From the NCBI GenBank assembly GCA_014549065.1, contig JACDOX010000068.1:62001-126000 (forward strand): a DNA stretch of 64,000 bases, in the 5' to 3' direction. Below, in pieces: positions 25,001 to 35,490 of the stretch. How positions within the stretch are numbered: the stretch's first letter is position 1; every line of letters begins with the position of its first letter. A program made the position numbers and the translations under genes. The DNA comes from Cardinalis cardinalis. Its lineage: Eukaryota > Chordata > Aves > Passeriformes > Cardinalidae. The notes under the pieces were generated by a model, which was given only the letters and a program-made list of their open reading frames with translations, did not search any database and was not told where the DNA came from.

Positions 25001-28000
25001 AAACCATCAGAGGAACCTGGGTTACATAATCTTGTAGCTAAAACTGTAAGCAGCAAAGTCCATTCAGACTTTGCCCCCATTAACTTAGACATGTACTTTC
25101 GTCATCTTCAATTACTCAATCATAACGAAAAATCTTGATAAACTTGTGTTTTGATGGCTTATTTGATGTGTGAACTTGACTAGATTTNCTTTGGACTTTG
25201 GGTGTAAACAGTACATAATCAATACTAGAGATGGAAGAGTTCAATTTCACAGGAATTATAACCATTGAAATTGCTTCAAACACAGCCAAAAAGGTTTTGA
25301 GTTCTACTTAACAAATAAAACTCTGAAACATATCAAGACGTGTTCTTTGTACCCCATAGCCCCTTTCTAAACAGATTTTGAAAGCTTCAAGAAAATCTAA
25401 CACACTCTTTTCAGGATTACATCCTTACACTAGGCTTGACACATCTCTCTGAATTTAAACCCAGGCAGTGATAATCTTGGCCCACACAGCTTTAACTGCA
25501 ACATATCTGCCTCTGTCACCTCTGTGGCTGGACACATTCCTTTAGTGCTGTAGAAGTGATGTTTCAGCTTAGAGGATATCTCATGTCACATCTGACATCA
25601 GGATAGTGCAAGCAGGATGGAGTGCACCTGAAACAGGAGCTGAAACACATCTCTACAATGTGCCTTCTAACCTGGGCATCCACTCCACTGTCAAACAAGC
25701 TGATATGGAGTAGCTCGTGTGACAGAACTATCCTGACCTTAAAGCAAAAGCCTGTCCTAGGGCTTCAAAGTTTCTGCGGTACCAGAGCCCGGCAGTAGCC
25801 TTAGAATTGAAAAAGCTGAAAGCATTAGATACAATGTTACATCTGGTTCTACAAAAGAAAACCCTTGAGTCCTATTGTGCACTTAGGTTAGGCACAGCCT
25901 GACCTCAATTAGCTACTTCCTGATATTTCCTTCAGCGATTCAGCAGGTTGCTTTTGTGGCGTAAGAGGATGGGAGGAGCCGAATTTGGATTATTGAGCAA
26001 CTATATAAACTCCAGAGCTCTGTTGCAAGCTGTGGAAAGTTGGTGTGGTAAGGATTAGAGGGTAGAGTGACTGTGAGGCTGTCCCCAAAAGCCAAGGACA
26101 AAACATGGACATAGAAAGCAGCAGCTCTTCAGATTAATTCTGTTTGGAACTAGGCAATGTTTGAGGCCTTCAGTCTTTCTGGTAAATCTTCTGAACTTTA
26201 ACCAAGGGTTGGTGATATGAAAGGGCCAGTTGCTACAAGTTGATTGTAAAAAATGGTTCTAGTTAAAATAGTGTTTCCTGGTATATCCTGGCAAAGCCAC
26301 TTGTGACCTGAACTAATCTTCTGTCCTAGGTGGGAAGAGTGAAAAATAACTATATATTATGATCTTTGTCCTAAAATACATGTCATGCCAGGATGTGGTG
26401 TATTGAAGCCCAGTTTGTGTATGGTACCACATGACAAAATTTGTAGCTGAAAGTTTTGAGATGTTCTCTCTGGGCAGTCTTAGTTGGTCTTTTGGATTTA
26501 GGTTTTTATCAGGGCGGTGTTAATTGGAAAAAAGTCTCCACATTGGATGTCTTTGTGTAAACATTGTCTCTTCGTGGTTCTTCCTGTGAGGGTCTGTGCC
26601 TCTGGTGTCTCATGTCTAGGGTGTCTTTAGGACNTGTCTTGTCTGTCTCTCCTTAGTTGACATTCCAAAACTGATCTACTTCTATCCTGAAATAAATTTC
26701 ATACTGACTTTTTCCAAAAGTCAAAGTAGGTTCCTAAGGATTTGCTTCTCCATAGTGGTCACTCTACAAACTATTGAGTTTGCAAGTCAAACTATGCCAG
26801 CTCCTCTTTCACCCTAAAATATATTCCAGATGCAAAACACAGAAGAGTGAACAGTTGCTACAATGAGTCATGCTTGTGGAAGTATAGAAAGGTTAAATAA
26901 CAAACTCCTTTAGCAAAGACAGGATTGCTACAGGATGGCAAAAGCCTGCAGCACTTGCGACTGGGGGAAATACCACCGGCAGTTCTAATCTTAAATCTGC
27001 CAGAAAGAAAGGCAGTTACAGGAACTGTGTATGGATCTGTGGTTCTTACAGTCCTTCCCCAGTGTTGGAGTGGATCTAACAGCTTTCATGCCACAAGCAA
27101 GGAAATGCACAACAAGAGGAAAAACATCTTAATTATGGTCAGAAAAAAAGACTGTCAAGTTCAGTTTTATCTCTGTTCCGTGGTGTTTCCTCTTGCTAGG
27201 GAGAGCACATTGATGAGTTGGATTGCTTTCTTTTCCTGGAACGATGAACTTTGAATAGCAGCAAATAGCACCTGTGGTGTCTCAACTTGTTTTTCGGTTA
27301 AGGGAAGGACAACATGACTAAGTCCAAAGGCTGGGTCTTGTAAATGGACTATAAAAATTTCTGACAATCAAAGCAACTCTACTTGTGCATTTGTACCTTC
27401 AGTGCACATCTCNATGCTTTTTTGGAGGGAGATGGGCAAGCAGGTATAGACCTTCTTAAATTTCATCAGTATTGCTCATCTATAGTTGCATTTTAAAGTT
27501 TTACCTGAGAGGTGTTTTTCTGAGGAGAATACTGAACAACTTTTGTTCACTAATGGTTCATCTAATTCCACTGAACTAGAACAAGGAAATGACAACCAGA
27601 CTGTTCCAGCCCTTAGCCAGTTAATTTTATGGCTTTTTTTTTCCTCATAGGAAAAGTTTAAGTTCTCTTTCCAGCACCCCTGACTTCAGGAAAGGGTGCT
27701 ATGGAGCAGAAAACTGAGTCTACGTATGCCTATTGTCCCCTGTTACCTGCTCCATATTTAAAGCTATTTCCATGATGTGTTTTGTGGTGGATTTTTTTGG
27801 TGGATGTGTGGGTTTGGTTTGAGTGTTGTTGGTGGTTTTGGTTTTTTTCTGGAGACTGTTTTTTTCCCTAGTGGNGAATAACTGTCATGTAGGTTAGTTT
27901 CACTGCTAGCTTGCAGTGGCCATGTCATTTTTATCTGTGGTGTTGACTGTTGTCTCCTTTTACCAGATGACTTTGGCGATTGCAGACTGTTTCCCGAACT

Positions 28001-28930
28001 TCTTATCCAAGTGTAATCTAAAAAAGTTTTATTTGGTGATGAGTATCCATGTGTTTACCAAGGTAAACTTTACTTCAGGTGGTTAAATAGATTGCCTTGT
28101 GCTCCCTTTGCTTTCAGNCCTCTGCTTTAAGTTTATCATGATGGCAGTGAACAACCTGACTACCTGGTAGCTTCAGACCCACTCNTTCAAAAGGAACCAC
28201 CAAAAGTTGGGATTTCATTAACACTCCAGCTTGTCTGCATCCCTGTGCTTCATCTGAAACAGGAGTAAGCTTTGCAATACTGTTCTATTGTAAAGTTGCT
28301 GAGTTTATAACTCTGAGGTGCATTGTTTAACTTCATGTTTCCAAAATAAAAAGGGTTTAAACTGATACTATAAAAAGCGCTGACTTTTATTCACCAAACT
28401 GCCCATACAGCTTTTCTGTTATGCATTACAATCTGCAATCCTCGGGTACACCAATGCATGGTTTCCGTTTTGAGCAGCTGGTCCCCTTCTTGGAGCACCA
28501 CAAAATTGCCCCGGGTATTCTTATCACTGTATACTCTGTTGCGTTCTCATCATGCTATTCTGGTTGCAAGACTTCAGATGGCTAAAAGAATCTCAAAATA
28601 TTTGTGTTGCACATAACTTCTGACTTGAAAGTGATAGCTTGTTCTTGCTTCTGGGGTTGTTTCCATGCAACAAGTGCTTAGTTCGTGGGATGCCATTCCT
28701 TATGGTGCTAGTCCTACACTTCTTCTTGCTTGACGGCTATTTTTGGCTTTTTATGGCATGAACAATTAGTTTCTACTTCAGGCTGCTCTTATTTATTATA
28801 CAGCAGAGACAACTCTGGCTNCAAGAACCAAATTTTAACGTGCAGGGCAAGAAGGCTGAACTTGGGCGGCTTTTTGTGCTTTGAATTCTTCACTTAAACC
28901 CTGGCCGGGAGCAGAGACAGTAGAGCTGTA
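16070..28930. other. Long non-coding stretch, probably B3GNT5 intron 1
   Basis: About 13 kb without a recognised exon on either strand. Many short open frames occur (for example plus 18,029-18,385, 23,366-23,659 and 26,925-27,254), but none resembles a known family or has convincing splice sites. Isolated single N bases begin at 19,070. Short TG/TA tracts lie near 19,050-19,078 and 20,557-20,582. If MCF2L2 extends to the left of the window, this is also MCF2L2 intron on the other strand. Confidence 0.55.
17058..17105. repeat. 24-bp tandem duplication
   Basis: Two near-identical copies containing GATGAGCATTGCACTAC, starting at 17,058 and 17,082. Confidence 0.8.
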
Positions 28931-28939
28931 AGTGTGAGC

Positions 28940-29460
28940 GGTGTCGAGAGGTGTACCTGTGGCAGGGGTGCCTGAAGGGAGAGCCTGTGTGTCTGTGTGT
29001 CAGTCCGTGTGTNNNNNNNNNNNNNNNNNNNNNNNNNNNNNNNNNNNNNNNNNNNNNNNNNNNNNNNNNNNNNNNNNNNNNNNNNNNNNNNNNNNNNNNN
29101 NNNNNNNNNNNNNNNNNNNNNNNNNNNNNNNNNNNNNNNNNNNNNNNNNNNNNNNNNNNNNNNNNNNNNNNNNNNNNNNNNNNNNNNNNNNNNNNNNNNN
29201 NNNNNNNNNNNNNNNNNNNNNNNNNNNNNNNNNNNNNNNNNNNNNNNNNNNNNNNNNNNNNNNNNNNNNNNNNNNNNNNNNNNNNNNNNNNNNNNNNNNN
29301 TCCCGGTAGCTCGGGTGGCTCAAGGTGCGGGCATGTATGCAGAGCCTGTGCGTCAGTCCCCGGTAGCTCGGGTGACCGAAGGTGCGGGCATACATGCAGA
29401 GTCCGTGTGTCCATGTGTCCGTGTGTCCGTGTGTCAGTCCCCCTAGCTGGGGTGCCCTCA
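28940..29460. repeat. GC-rich minisatellite with assembly gap
   Basis: To the right of a 288-base N run (29,013-29,300) two related units start with CCGGTAGCTCGGGTG at 29,303 and 29,360, a 57-base period. The second is lengthened by extra GTGTGTCC units, and a diverged third begins near 29,440. To the left of the gap, 28,950-29,012 holds a related unit with the same 'gtgtgtcagtcc' ending, so the gap lies inside the array. Open frames spanning it are artefacts. Confidence 0.9.
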
Positions 29461-29790
29461 GGGGCCTGGCGCTAACGGCCGGCGCGGCTGGCGGCGCCTC
29501 GCGCCCCTCAGCCGTTGGGCCCAACGGCCGCTCCCCTCAGGCCGGNGGCGTCGGGCGGAGCGGCGGGGCCGGCCTGAGGCTTCGCGGCCACCNAGGTGCG
29601 GGACGAGGCCATCGCGGCACCCCCACGGCGGATGGGGAAGGAGCGGTGCGGGCAAGGGGACAGAGGGGCGGGGACACGGAGCACGGCAGGCGGGACCCCG
29701 AGCGCTGGCCCGGCGCTCGCTGGCCGGGAGCAGTCGCAGGCTCCGCCCGGCTCCGGGCTCAGCAGACTGCCGGCCCAAAAGGCAATTTGT
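29450..29790 (+). promoter_or_regulatory. B3GNT5: CpG-rich block upstream of B3GNT5 coding exon
   Basis: Dense CpG and GC sequence (GGCGCGGCTGG, GGCGGGGCCGG types) starting directly after the minisatellite and ending about 270 bases before the acceptor of the B3GNT5 coding exon. It could be an alternative, downstream promoter. A GC-rich minisatellite can also raise CpG content without promoter function. Two N bases (29,546 and 29,593) fall in it. Confidence 0.4.
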
Positions 29791-30392
29791 AGATTGTCAT
29801 CTGCCGGCTAACGGCACTGGGGGTTTCTAAGAAAGAGGTTTCTGTGTCAGTCTCCTCTCCCACTGGCCTCCACAAGGTTGCTCCGGGCCACTGACCACCT
29901 CTGACTCGCTGCCAGTCGGCTCTTTTTTTGTTATTTTGAGGTGTATGTGGGTGGTGATGGGCAGTGACTGAGAAGTCAGCTCATTTCCATGACCAAACCT
30001 AAAACCAAATGTGTTAATAACAGCTCACTTAAGCTTTTCTCCTCTCCCCCTTCAGAANTGGCAGGTGTTCATCTTCATGAAGGAAAGAAACACTAGAAGT
30101 TCTGACTAGAGCTGTGTTTGCGTCAAGATGCCCCAAAGGGAAAATACTCATCTGCAAGTCTCTTCTTTCAAAACTGCCTGTGTTCTTTCAATCAAGGAAA
30201 AACGTATTTTGAGAAAGATGACTTGTGAAGTCTGTGAACAAAGCTGTCTTCACAAGGATACTGAATGAAAGACATCATGCCTTACAAGGGACACTGGTCT
30301 TGAAGGGTGACACTGTGCTATTAAACTAAAACACAGGCACTGTAAAAACACTGATCCTGAACAAGAATAAGGATTATAAAAACTGCATCAGA

Positions 30393-31529
30393 ATGTTTGT
30401 TAGTCCCAGAAGAGTCAGAAAATGCCATTTTTTGCAGCTATGTGCCACTTGCTTCATANTGTGTCTCATGATTTTTTGGGTACCGTTTGATAATCACATT
30501 GTGAGCCATATGAAGTCCTATTCCTACAGATACCTCATAAATAGCTACCATTTTGTGAATGACAGCCTGTCTATCAGCAGGGATAACCTNAACAGAGTAT
30601 CAAGCTACCAGTACTTGATCAACCACAGAGAGAAATGTCAGCAGCAGGATGTCCTTCTCCTACTGTTTGTGAAGTCTTCTCCTGAAAACCGTTATCGAAG
30701 GGATGCAATCAGACAAACTTGGGGTGATGAGAAGTATGTTCGTTCTCAACTTAATGCCAACATTAAAACCCTTTTTGCTTTAGGACGACCAACACACCAT
30801 CTGCAGAAAACACAGCAGCAAAGAGACCTTGAGCTTGAAGACCAGAAATACCAGGATTTGATTCAGCAAGACTTCTTGGATACTTTTCATAATCTCACTC
30901 TTAAATTGCTTTTGCAGTTTAGGTGGGTGAATGCCTACTGTCCCCATGCCAGGTTCATTATGTCTGCAGATGATGACATATTTATCCATATGCCAAATCT
31001 CATTGCTTATCTCCAAAGCCTCACACAAATGGGTGCTCAAGATCTCTGGATTGGTCGTGTGCATCGTGGATCCCCTCCCATAAGAGACAGGAGGAGCAAA
31101 TACTATGTTCCATATGAAATGTACCAGTGGCCCTCTTACCCTGATTACACAGCAGGAGCTGCATATGTAATATCAAATGATGTAGCAGCTAAAGTCTATG
31201 AGGCTTCATTGACTTTGAATACAAGTCTTTATATAGATGATGTTTTCATGGGTCTCTGTGCCAATAAAATGGGAATTGTACCACAATATCATGTATTTTT
31301 TTCTGGGGAAGGAAAGGCTCCATATCATCCCTGCATTTATAACAAGATGATGACATCTCATGGACACGTAGATGATCTTCGCCAGCTCTGGAAGCAGGCT
31401 ACAGATCCCAAAGTTAAAAAGATTACTTCAGGGATTTGGGGTAGAATGTACTGCAGACTAGTCAATATTGTGCTTCTCTGTAAACTGTACTATGTGGACA
31501 CGTATCCTTGTTCAGCTGCGTTTTCTTAA
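30393..31529 (+). CDS. B3GNT5: Lactosylceramide beta-1,3-N-acetylglucosaminyltransferase
   Basis: Adds GlcNAc in beta-1,3 linkage from UDP-GlcNAc to lactosylceramide, making the Lc3 core of lacto- and neolacto-series glycosphingolipids in the Golgi. The 378-codon frame is complete in one exon, as in other vertebrates. A type II membrane anchor lies at residues about 14-30, with a short basic tail (RRVRK) before it. Glycosyltransferase family 31 motifs are present: RDAIRQTWG at 103-111, the metal-binding DxD as ADDD at 192-195, the segment DYTAGAAYVIS at 251-261, and DDVFMGLC at 282-289. Potential N-glycosylation sites are at Asn56, Asn167 and Asn276. An in-frame stop at 30,327 lies 22 codons upstream with no ATG between, fixing the start; A at -3 gives a fair initiation context. 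Two codons contain N: codon 23 is NTG (Leu, Val or Met) and codon 66 is CTN, always Leu. Neither disturbs the protein. Confidence 0.97.
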   Translation: MFVSPRRVRKCHFLQLCATCFIXCLMIFWVPFDNHIVSHMKSYSYRYLINSYHFVNDSLSISRDNXNRVSSYQYLINHREKCQQQDVLLLLFVKSSPENRYRRDAIRQTWGDEKYVRSQLNANIKTLFALGRPTHHLQKTQQQRDLELEDQKYQDLIQQDFLDTFHNLTLKLLLQFRWVNAYCPHARFIMSADDDIFIHMPNLIAYLQSLTQMGAQDLWIGRVHRGSPPIRDRRSKYYVPYEMYQWPSYPDYTAGAAYVISNDVAAKVYEASLTLNTSLYIDDVFMGLCANKMGIVPQYHVFFSGEGKAPYHPCIYNKMMTSHGHVDDLRQLWKQATDPKVKKITSGIWGRMYCRLVNIVLLCKLYYVDTYPCSAAFS

Positions 31530-31982
31530 TACTTGAATATCTGCATTGAAGATCCACTGAGCCAAGACAGAGCAACAACATTTTAGGTGTTTATCCAAAA
31601 TGTATGTAAACATGGAAAGAGGTAAAATTTACANGTGAATACTTGGGGTGGGCAGAGGGAGAGGAAGAAGATGGTGCCAGGGTCCCAGATTCTGTTCAGA
31701 GACTTATTGGAATAGCTCTCCTGTTGTATTTNTACTTTTTACATCGTAGCCTGTTCTTTTACACTCTTCAAGGGATGCAAGTCTGGATTATAAGTGAACT
31801 ATAACGGACTTGACTTCTAGACTTTGAAATGCTTGTTGAAAATANCTGTTTCTTTGAACTTGTCAGTAAGTCTTGATGGTTTTTATAAAAGCTATGTGAA
31901 CTAAGGCATGTGGCAAAAAANACCCCTGTTATATCAGAATGGAATAGACCTTTCAAAGCATGAGGAAAGTGGAATTTCTGAG

Positions 31983-32032
31983 TTGATGAATCTAAACTTA
32001 AACTATCTTGATGAATCTAATCTTAAACTATC
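31983..32032. repeat. 25-bp tandem duplication in 3' UTR
   Basis: Two copies of TTGATGAATCTAA(A/T)CTT-type sequence at a 25-base period, differing at one base. Confidence 0.85.
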
Positions 32033-34178
32033 ACAGTAGTTTAAGGTAGTGTAAACTCTCTACAAATATTCACCATTTCTCAGTGCTTCATACAAAGTCA
32101 GTCTGAACCTGCACAGCTGACAAATAGTGAGTGCTAGAAGTGAAGACCTGCTACAATTTTTTTTTCTCAAAGCTGCCTAAATCTTTGAAATAGGGAAACA
32201 GTATTTGGATGCNCTCTGACTTGGTGGTTAAATAACAAAGGAACTCCCTTTAGAACTCAAAGCTATAAAAAACCAAATACCACTCANGTGACTGGTTGGG
32301 CTAATAGTTCTCTGTCTTCTGATGACTGAATCAGCACGTTTAAAAAGTCCAAGCTTTAATAAGCAAATAAGTTAAGTTAGTTTTCTTCTAATAATGCTTC
32401 TGTTTTCCAGTATTCTAGAGGTGAAAAGCAAGCAAAAGTCCCTGGGAATGTTACTTAGAGCTAGGTAAAGACTTAAAGACTTAAAAAACCCAAAATTTCA
32501 TGCTTGTACTAACAGAGAGGGAGGATATTTTCTGTACAAACTTTGACTTTGCATTGAAGGGATAGGGAGATGGTGATTCACACAAACTCAGTACACAAAT
32601 CATAATAACTAAAATATTTCTCCTGAAGTCAAAATTGTCTTTAAAATTTCAGGGTTGTTGGNGTCCACAAACTCCTGTACCTTGAATATATCTCAACATT
32701 AATATCACTGCAAAGGAACAAAATGCCTGTGCTTTGTAAGCCAAAACAGAGCTAAGTGATGTGCAAACTGCAGCCCTTACGAGTTGTCCTGTGGTGCCAT
32801 ACTGCAGAGAACCAGAGCTGTAGGCTGCCTGCAATTCCTTGCACAGGTCAGTCATGGTGCTTCCACAAACTCTCAGGACAGATNTCTTAGTTGCTAATTG
32901 CCAAACCTGTGGCAGCTTTACAGGACTTGCTAGTTTGAAGCTGTGAGTAGTAAACTTGGTGTAACTAACTGGTACTGCTCTTGGAGCCGTGCTGCAGGTT
33001 TTCTGGTTTGAATGGATAATGGCATCTGTCAGTGCAGACAGAATCCAGGAGTGAGCTTGCTGACTGTTCTCTAAGNTGTTCAGATGGAGGGTAGGTAGTT
33101 ACTGGAACTAAGTCAAATATGTAACTTTCTATCACTGGTTTTGCAGAAGGAAGATAATAAGATTCCTAACTGGTCCCAAATGTTGGGCATATAAAGAGCT
33201 GACNAAGAAATCATTTATCAGTTGTCAGAACGACTGATGAGTATAACAGCTATACTTCAGAAGGAACAAATCCAATTCCTTTCTTGCCTAAACAAATAGA
33301 TAATAGTACTGGGGATGTAGATCTTTATAACCTGTTGCATACAGAGAAAATAAATGCACATATAGNGAAAGTATTGTATATTGAAGGAAAGCTGCTTCAT
33401 CAGATTTCTGACTTCTTGTGAGCCTTTTAAATCAACAAAGCTGCACAGCAAAACTGCACTGCTAGAAAAGCCACCCTGTTCACTGAAGGGAAAGAGGGTC
33501 TTCATATGCAGTATGCAACCANAATGTGCTAGTAAGACTATAGTCTTCCAGCATATCTACGTGTTGGGATTTGTTTTCACTCATACATNCAAAAGTAAGG
33601 TAATCTTTAAGTAGCTTTAATTAGCTAACATCTAAAATGCTGCTTAAATGTAGTTGCCATTATCTGAAAATCACCATTTTGACCATTGAAATACTTTGTT
33701 TTACAGTTGGTTTGAGCTTTGTTTGGATTGTTTCCTAATCTTAAAAGGACCTTGATGTTTGTAGTATGCATTTTCTTTTGCTGCAGTGAAAAGAAGTTGC
33801 TTGTTGAATAAAAAGGAAAGCATGAAGGCACTCCTTTCAAAAAGTAGAAGAGACATAGAAAACTNCATATTTTCTGGTTCGAAACACAAATGAAGATTTG
33901 TACACTTCCATCAGGAATCCTTTTTAACAATAGTCTCAGTGCTCCAATGCAGGGCTGATAGGTTTTACTTCAAATAAAACTGTATCAGCCTGAATGGTCA
34001 CTCCTCATTAAGAGTTTGACATTGTTGCACAGCATATTTAATGCTATTTTTTTATCTGTTTGTTTGGTTTGCATCAGTTTCCCTTTGATATTACTAATTT
34101 TTATACAAAGTATTCAATATTTATTCTTAAACTTTGCTCTGTACACAGAAAGACAGTTGTTTTGTAAAATTTGTTTTG

Positions 34179-34184
34179 AATAAA
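34179..34184 (+). terminator. B3GNT5: Probable B3GNT5 polyadenylation signal
   Basis: Canonical AATAAA followed within 20 bases by a T-rich stretch. It is the last of three AATAAA hexamers after the stop codon, and no plus-strand gene follows. Confidence 0.7.
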
Positions 34185-34403
34185 CAGACATTTCTTTTTT
34201 AAAAACCTAAGAATACAGAAAAGGTAAATATCTCTTGTTGCTTTCTTTGTAACTGACTGGATCAGTTCTGATACTTTTAAGTGTTCTGAATTCCCTTTTA
34301 CAAAAGGACTTCAAACTGCCCCTCTTTCCCCATCCCCCCACCCCCAGTGTGTGCAAAAAGCAAAATTGGTGTTCCCAAGAAAAGAGAGAGCTCGCAGATT
34401 TGT

Positions 34404-34661
34404 TTACCAAGCTTCTAGATCTAAAGTTGTATAAACTTGCCAGGTATTAGAAGCTGAACCTGTTGTTAATGTTATAATTTCTATGTTCTCTTCAGGCAGC
34501 CATTCCCCTGGAGATGTGTATCTGTCTACACAAGATTTCAGATCATACTTTGCACCTTTGGAAAAGTAGCTGATGGTCTGGGGACCAGGCATGGTATTTT
34601 CATAGGGTATAATTAAATTCAGATAATTATGATTTGTCTGTCTCTCCAATTTGTCTGACAT
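34404..34661 (-). other. Candidate minus-strand terminal exon
   Basis: An 85-codon frame that starts with ATG at 34,661 and ends in TAA, in AT-rich sequence where such a run is uncommon. The translation is balanced and non-repetitive (for example FSKGAKYDLKSCVD and ending TTLDLEAW). A minus-strand AATAAA lies downstream at 34,120-34,125. A splice acceptor matching the phase of the MCF2L2 exon at 35,402 exists in the middle (ATCAG|C TAC), but its pyrimidine tract is poor. It could be a shortened MCF2L2 ending, an unrelated small exon, or chance. I do not recognise the protein. Confidence 0.2.
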
Positions 34662-35401
34662 AATGTATCAAGTTAGAGTTTTTACAAATGGAGTCATTTG
34701 CATCAGGTAACTCCAGTGTATAAGACAGGGGCATAACTAAAGCATGAATTATCTAAATGATAGTGAAGAAGAGAACAAAGGAAATGAAGTCAGGATTGTG
34801 GCATTTGGCTTCTTGCAGTGGGGTTTTCTTGTGGGTTTTTTGTTTTCTGGGGTTTTTTATTTAATTGTTCCCTTTGGCCTAGAAACTGCAGTTCAGCTAA
34901 AACTGGGTTTGCTTGATACTTTTTGTTGAAGTAAGTAATTTAAGTATCTGGTGCTTTAGAATGCATTGTTAATAATCTTTTTCTCAAGCTTTTGCAGAAA
35001 CGAGCTTGCAGTTAAAAAACCCAGAAGCTCCTGAGAGATATATAGTCAAATGTGAATATTCTGAACATGATGAGAGGATCTTTTAACAGCAGGGGTTTTT
35101 TTGTAAATACACGCAAGGCTTATTCTAATGACTTCTTTTCTCACATCGTGTAGTTAATGCTTCTAAGAGGAAAAAACCTGCAAAAAAGCCCCAACATGAA
35201 CAAAAGATAACTCTTACTTTCTTTTTCATCTGATAGACTCAGTATAAATGCATGGCTGTAAGCATTTCAGTGACTTCATTATTGCTAATTATTTATTAAT
35301 CTTGGTGAACTTCAAAGAGGTTGTAAGAGAATGTACTACAAATGCAGCAATTTGCATTCTAAGAAGAAAAAATATATNGTGGCTCATATGTGCAGCCTTA
35401 C

Positions 35402-35490
35402 CTCCTCCTTGTTGACAAGTTCTCATCACTTTCACTGGTCACCAGGACTCTGCTGGATCCTCCTTGACTGGCTTCATGCATCACTTCAAT
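35402..35490 (-). CDS. MCF2L2: MCF2L2 exon, linker just before DH domain
   Basis: 89 bases between acceptor ATTCAG|ATT and donor AGGAG|GTAAGG. Frame: IEVMHEASQGG, then SSRVLVTSESDENLS, then TRRR. The IEV start matches the same position in the paralogue MCF2, and the terminal Arg run matches the residues that precede the DH helix in mammalian MCF2L2. It ends with two bases of a codon, so the next (DH) exon must start with one base. It lies about 1.2 kb from the B3GNT5 polyadenylation signal, facing it tail to tail. The exon directly upstream is uncertain because the phase at 45,681 (one extra base) does not fit this phase-0 start. Confidence 0.85.

Larger units (their letters stand above)
30056..34200 (+). 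other. B3GNT5: B3GNT5 terminal exon (5' UTR, CDS, 3' UTR)
   Basis: A strong acceptor (pyrimidine tract then TTCAG, AG at 30,054-30,055) opens the exon. A 337-base 5' UTR part carries at least one short upstream ATG (30,076). The coding frame is uninterrupted at 30,393-31,529. The 3' UTR contains polyadenylation signals AATAAA at 33,807, 33,973 and 34,179; the last, 15-20 bases before a T-rich stretch, is the probable end. Confidence 0.85.
31530..34200 (+). other. B3GNT5: B3GNT5 3' UTR
   Basis: AU-rich 3' UTR of about 2.65 kb. It holds a 25-base tandem duplication (31,983-32,032) and several ATTTA-like stretches, including near 34,040 and 34,117. On the minus strand an AATAAA (34,120-34,125 as TTTATT on plus) lies within the last 80 bases, so a convergent transcript could overlap it. 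Confidence 0.75.

Noticed and set aside
28890..29524. Long frames over the minisatellite and gap
   Set aside because: Repeat-derived and mostly N; they shift between frames with each unit.
30780..31064. Minus-strand 94-codon frame
   Set aside because: Antisense shadow of the B3GNT5 coding sequence.
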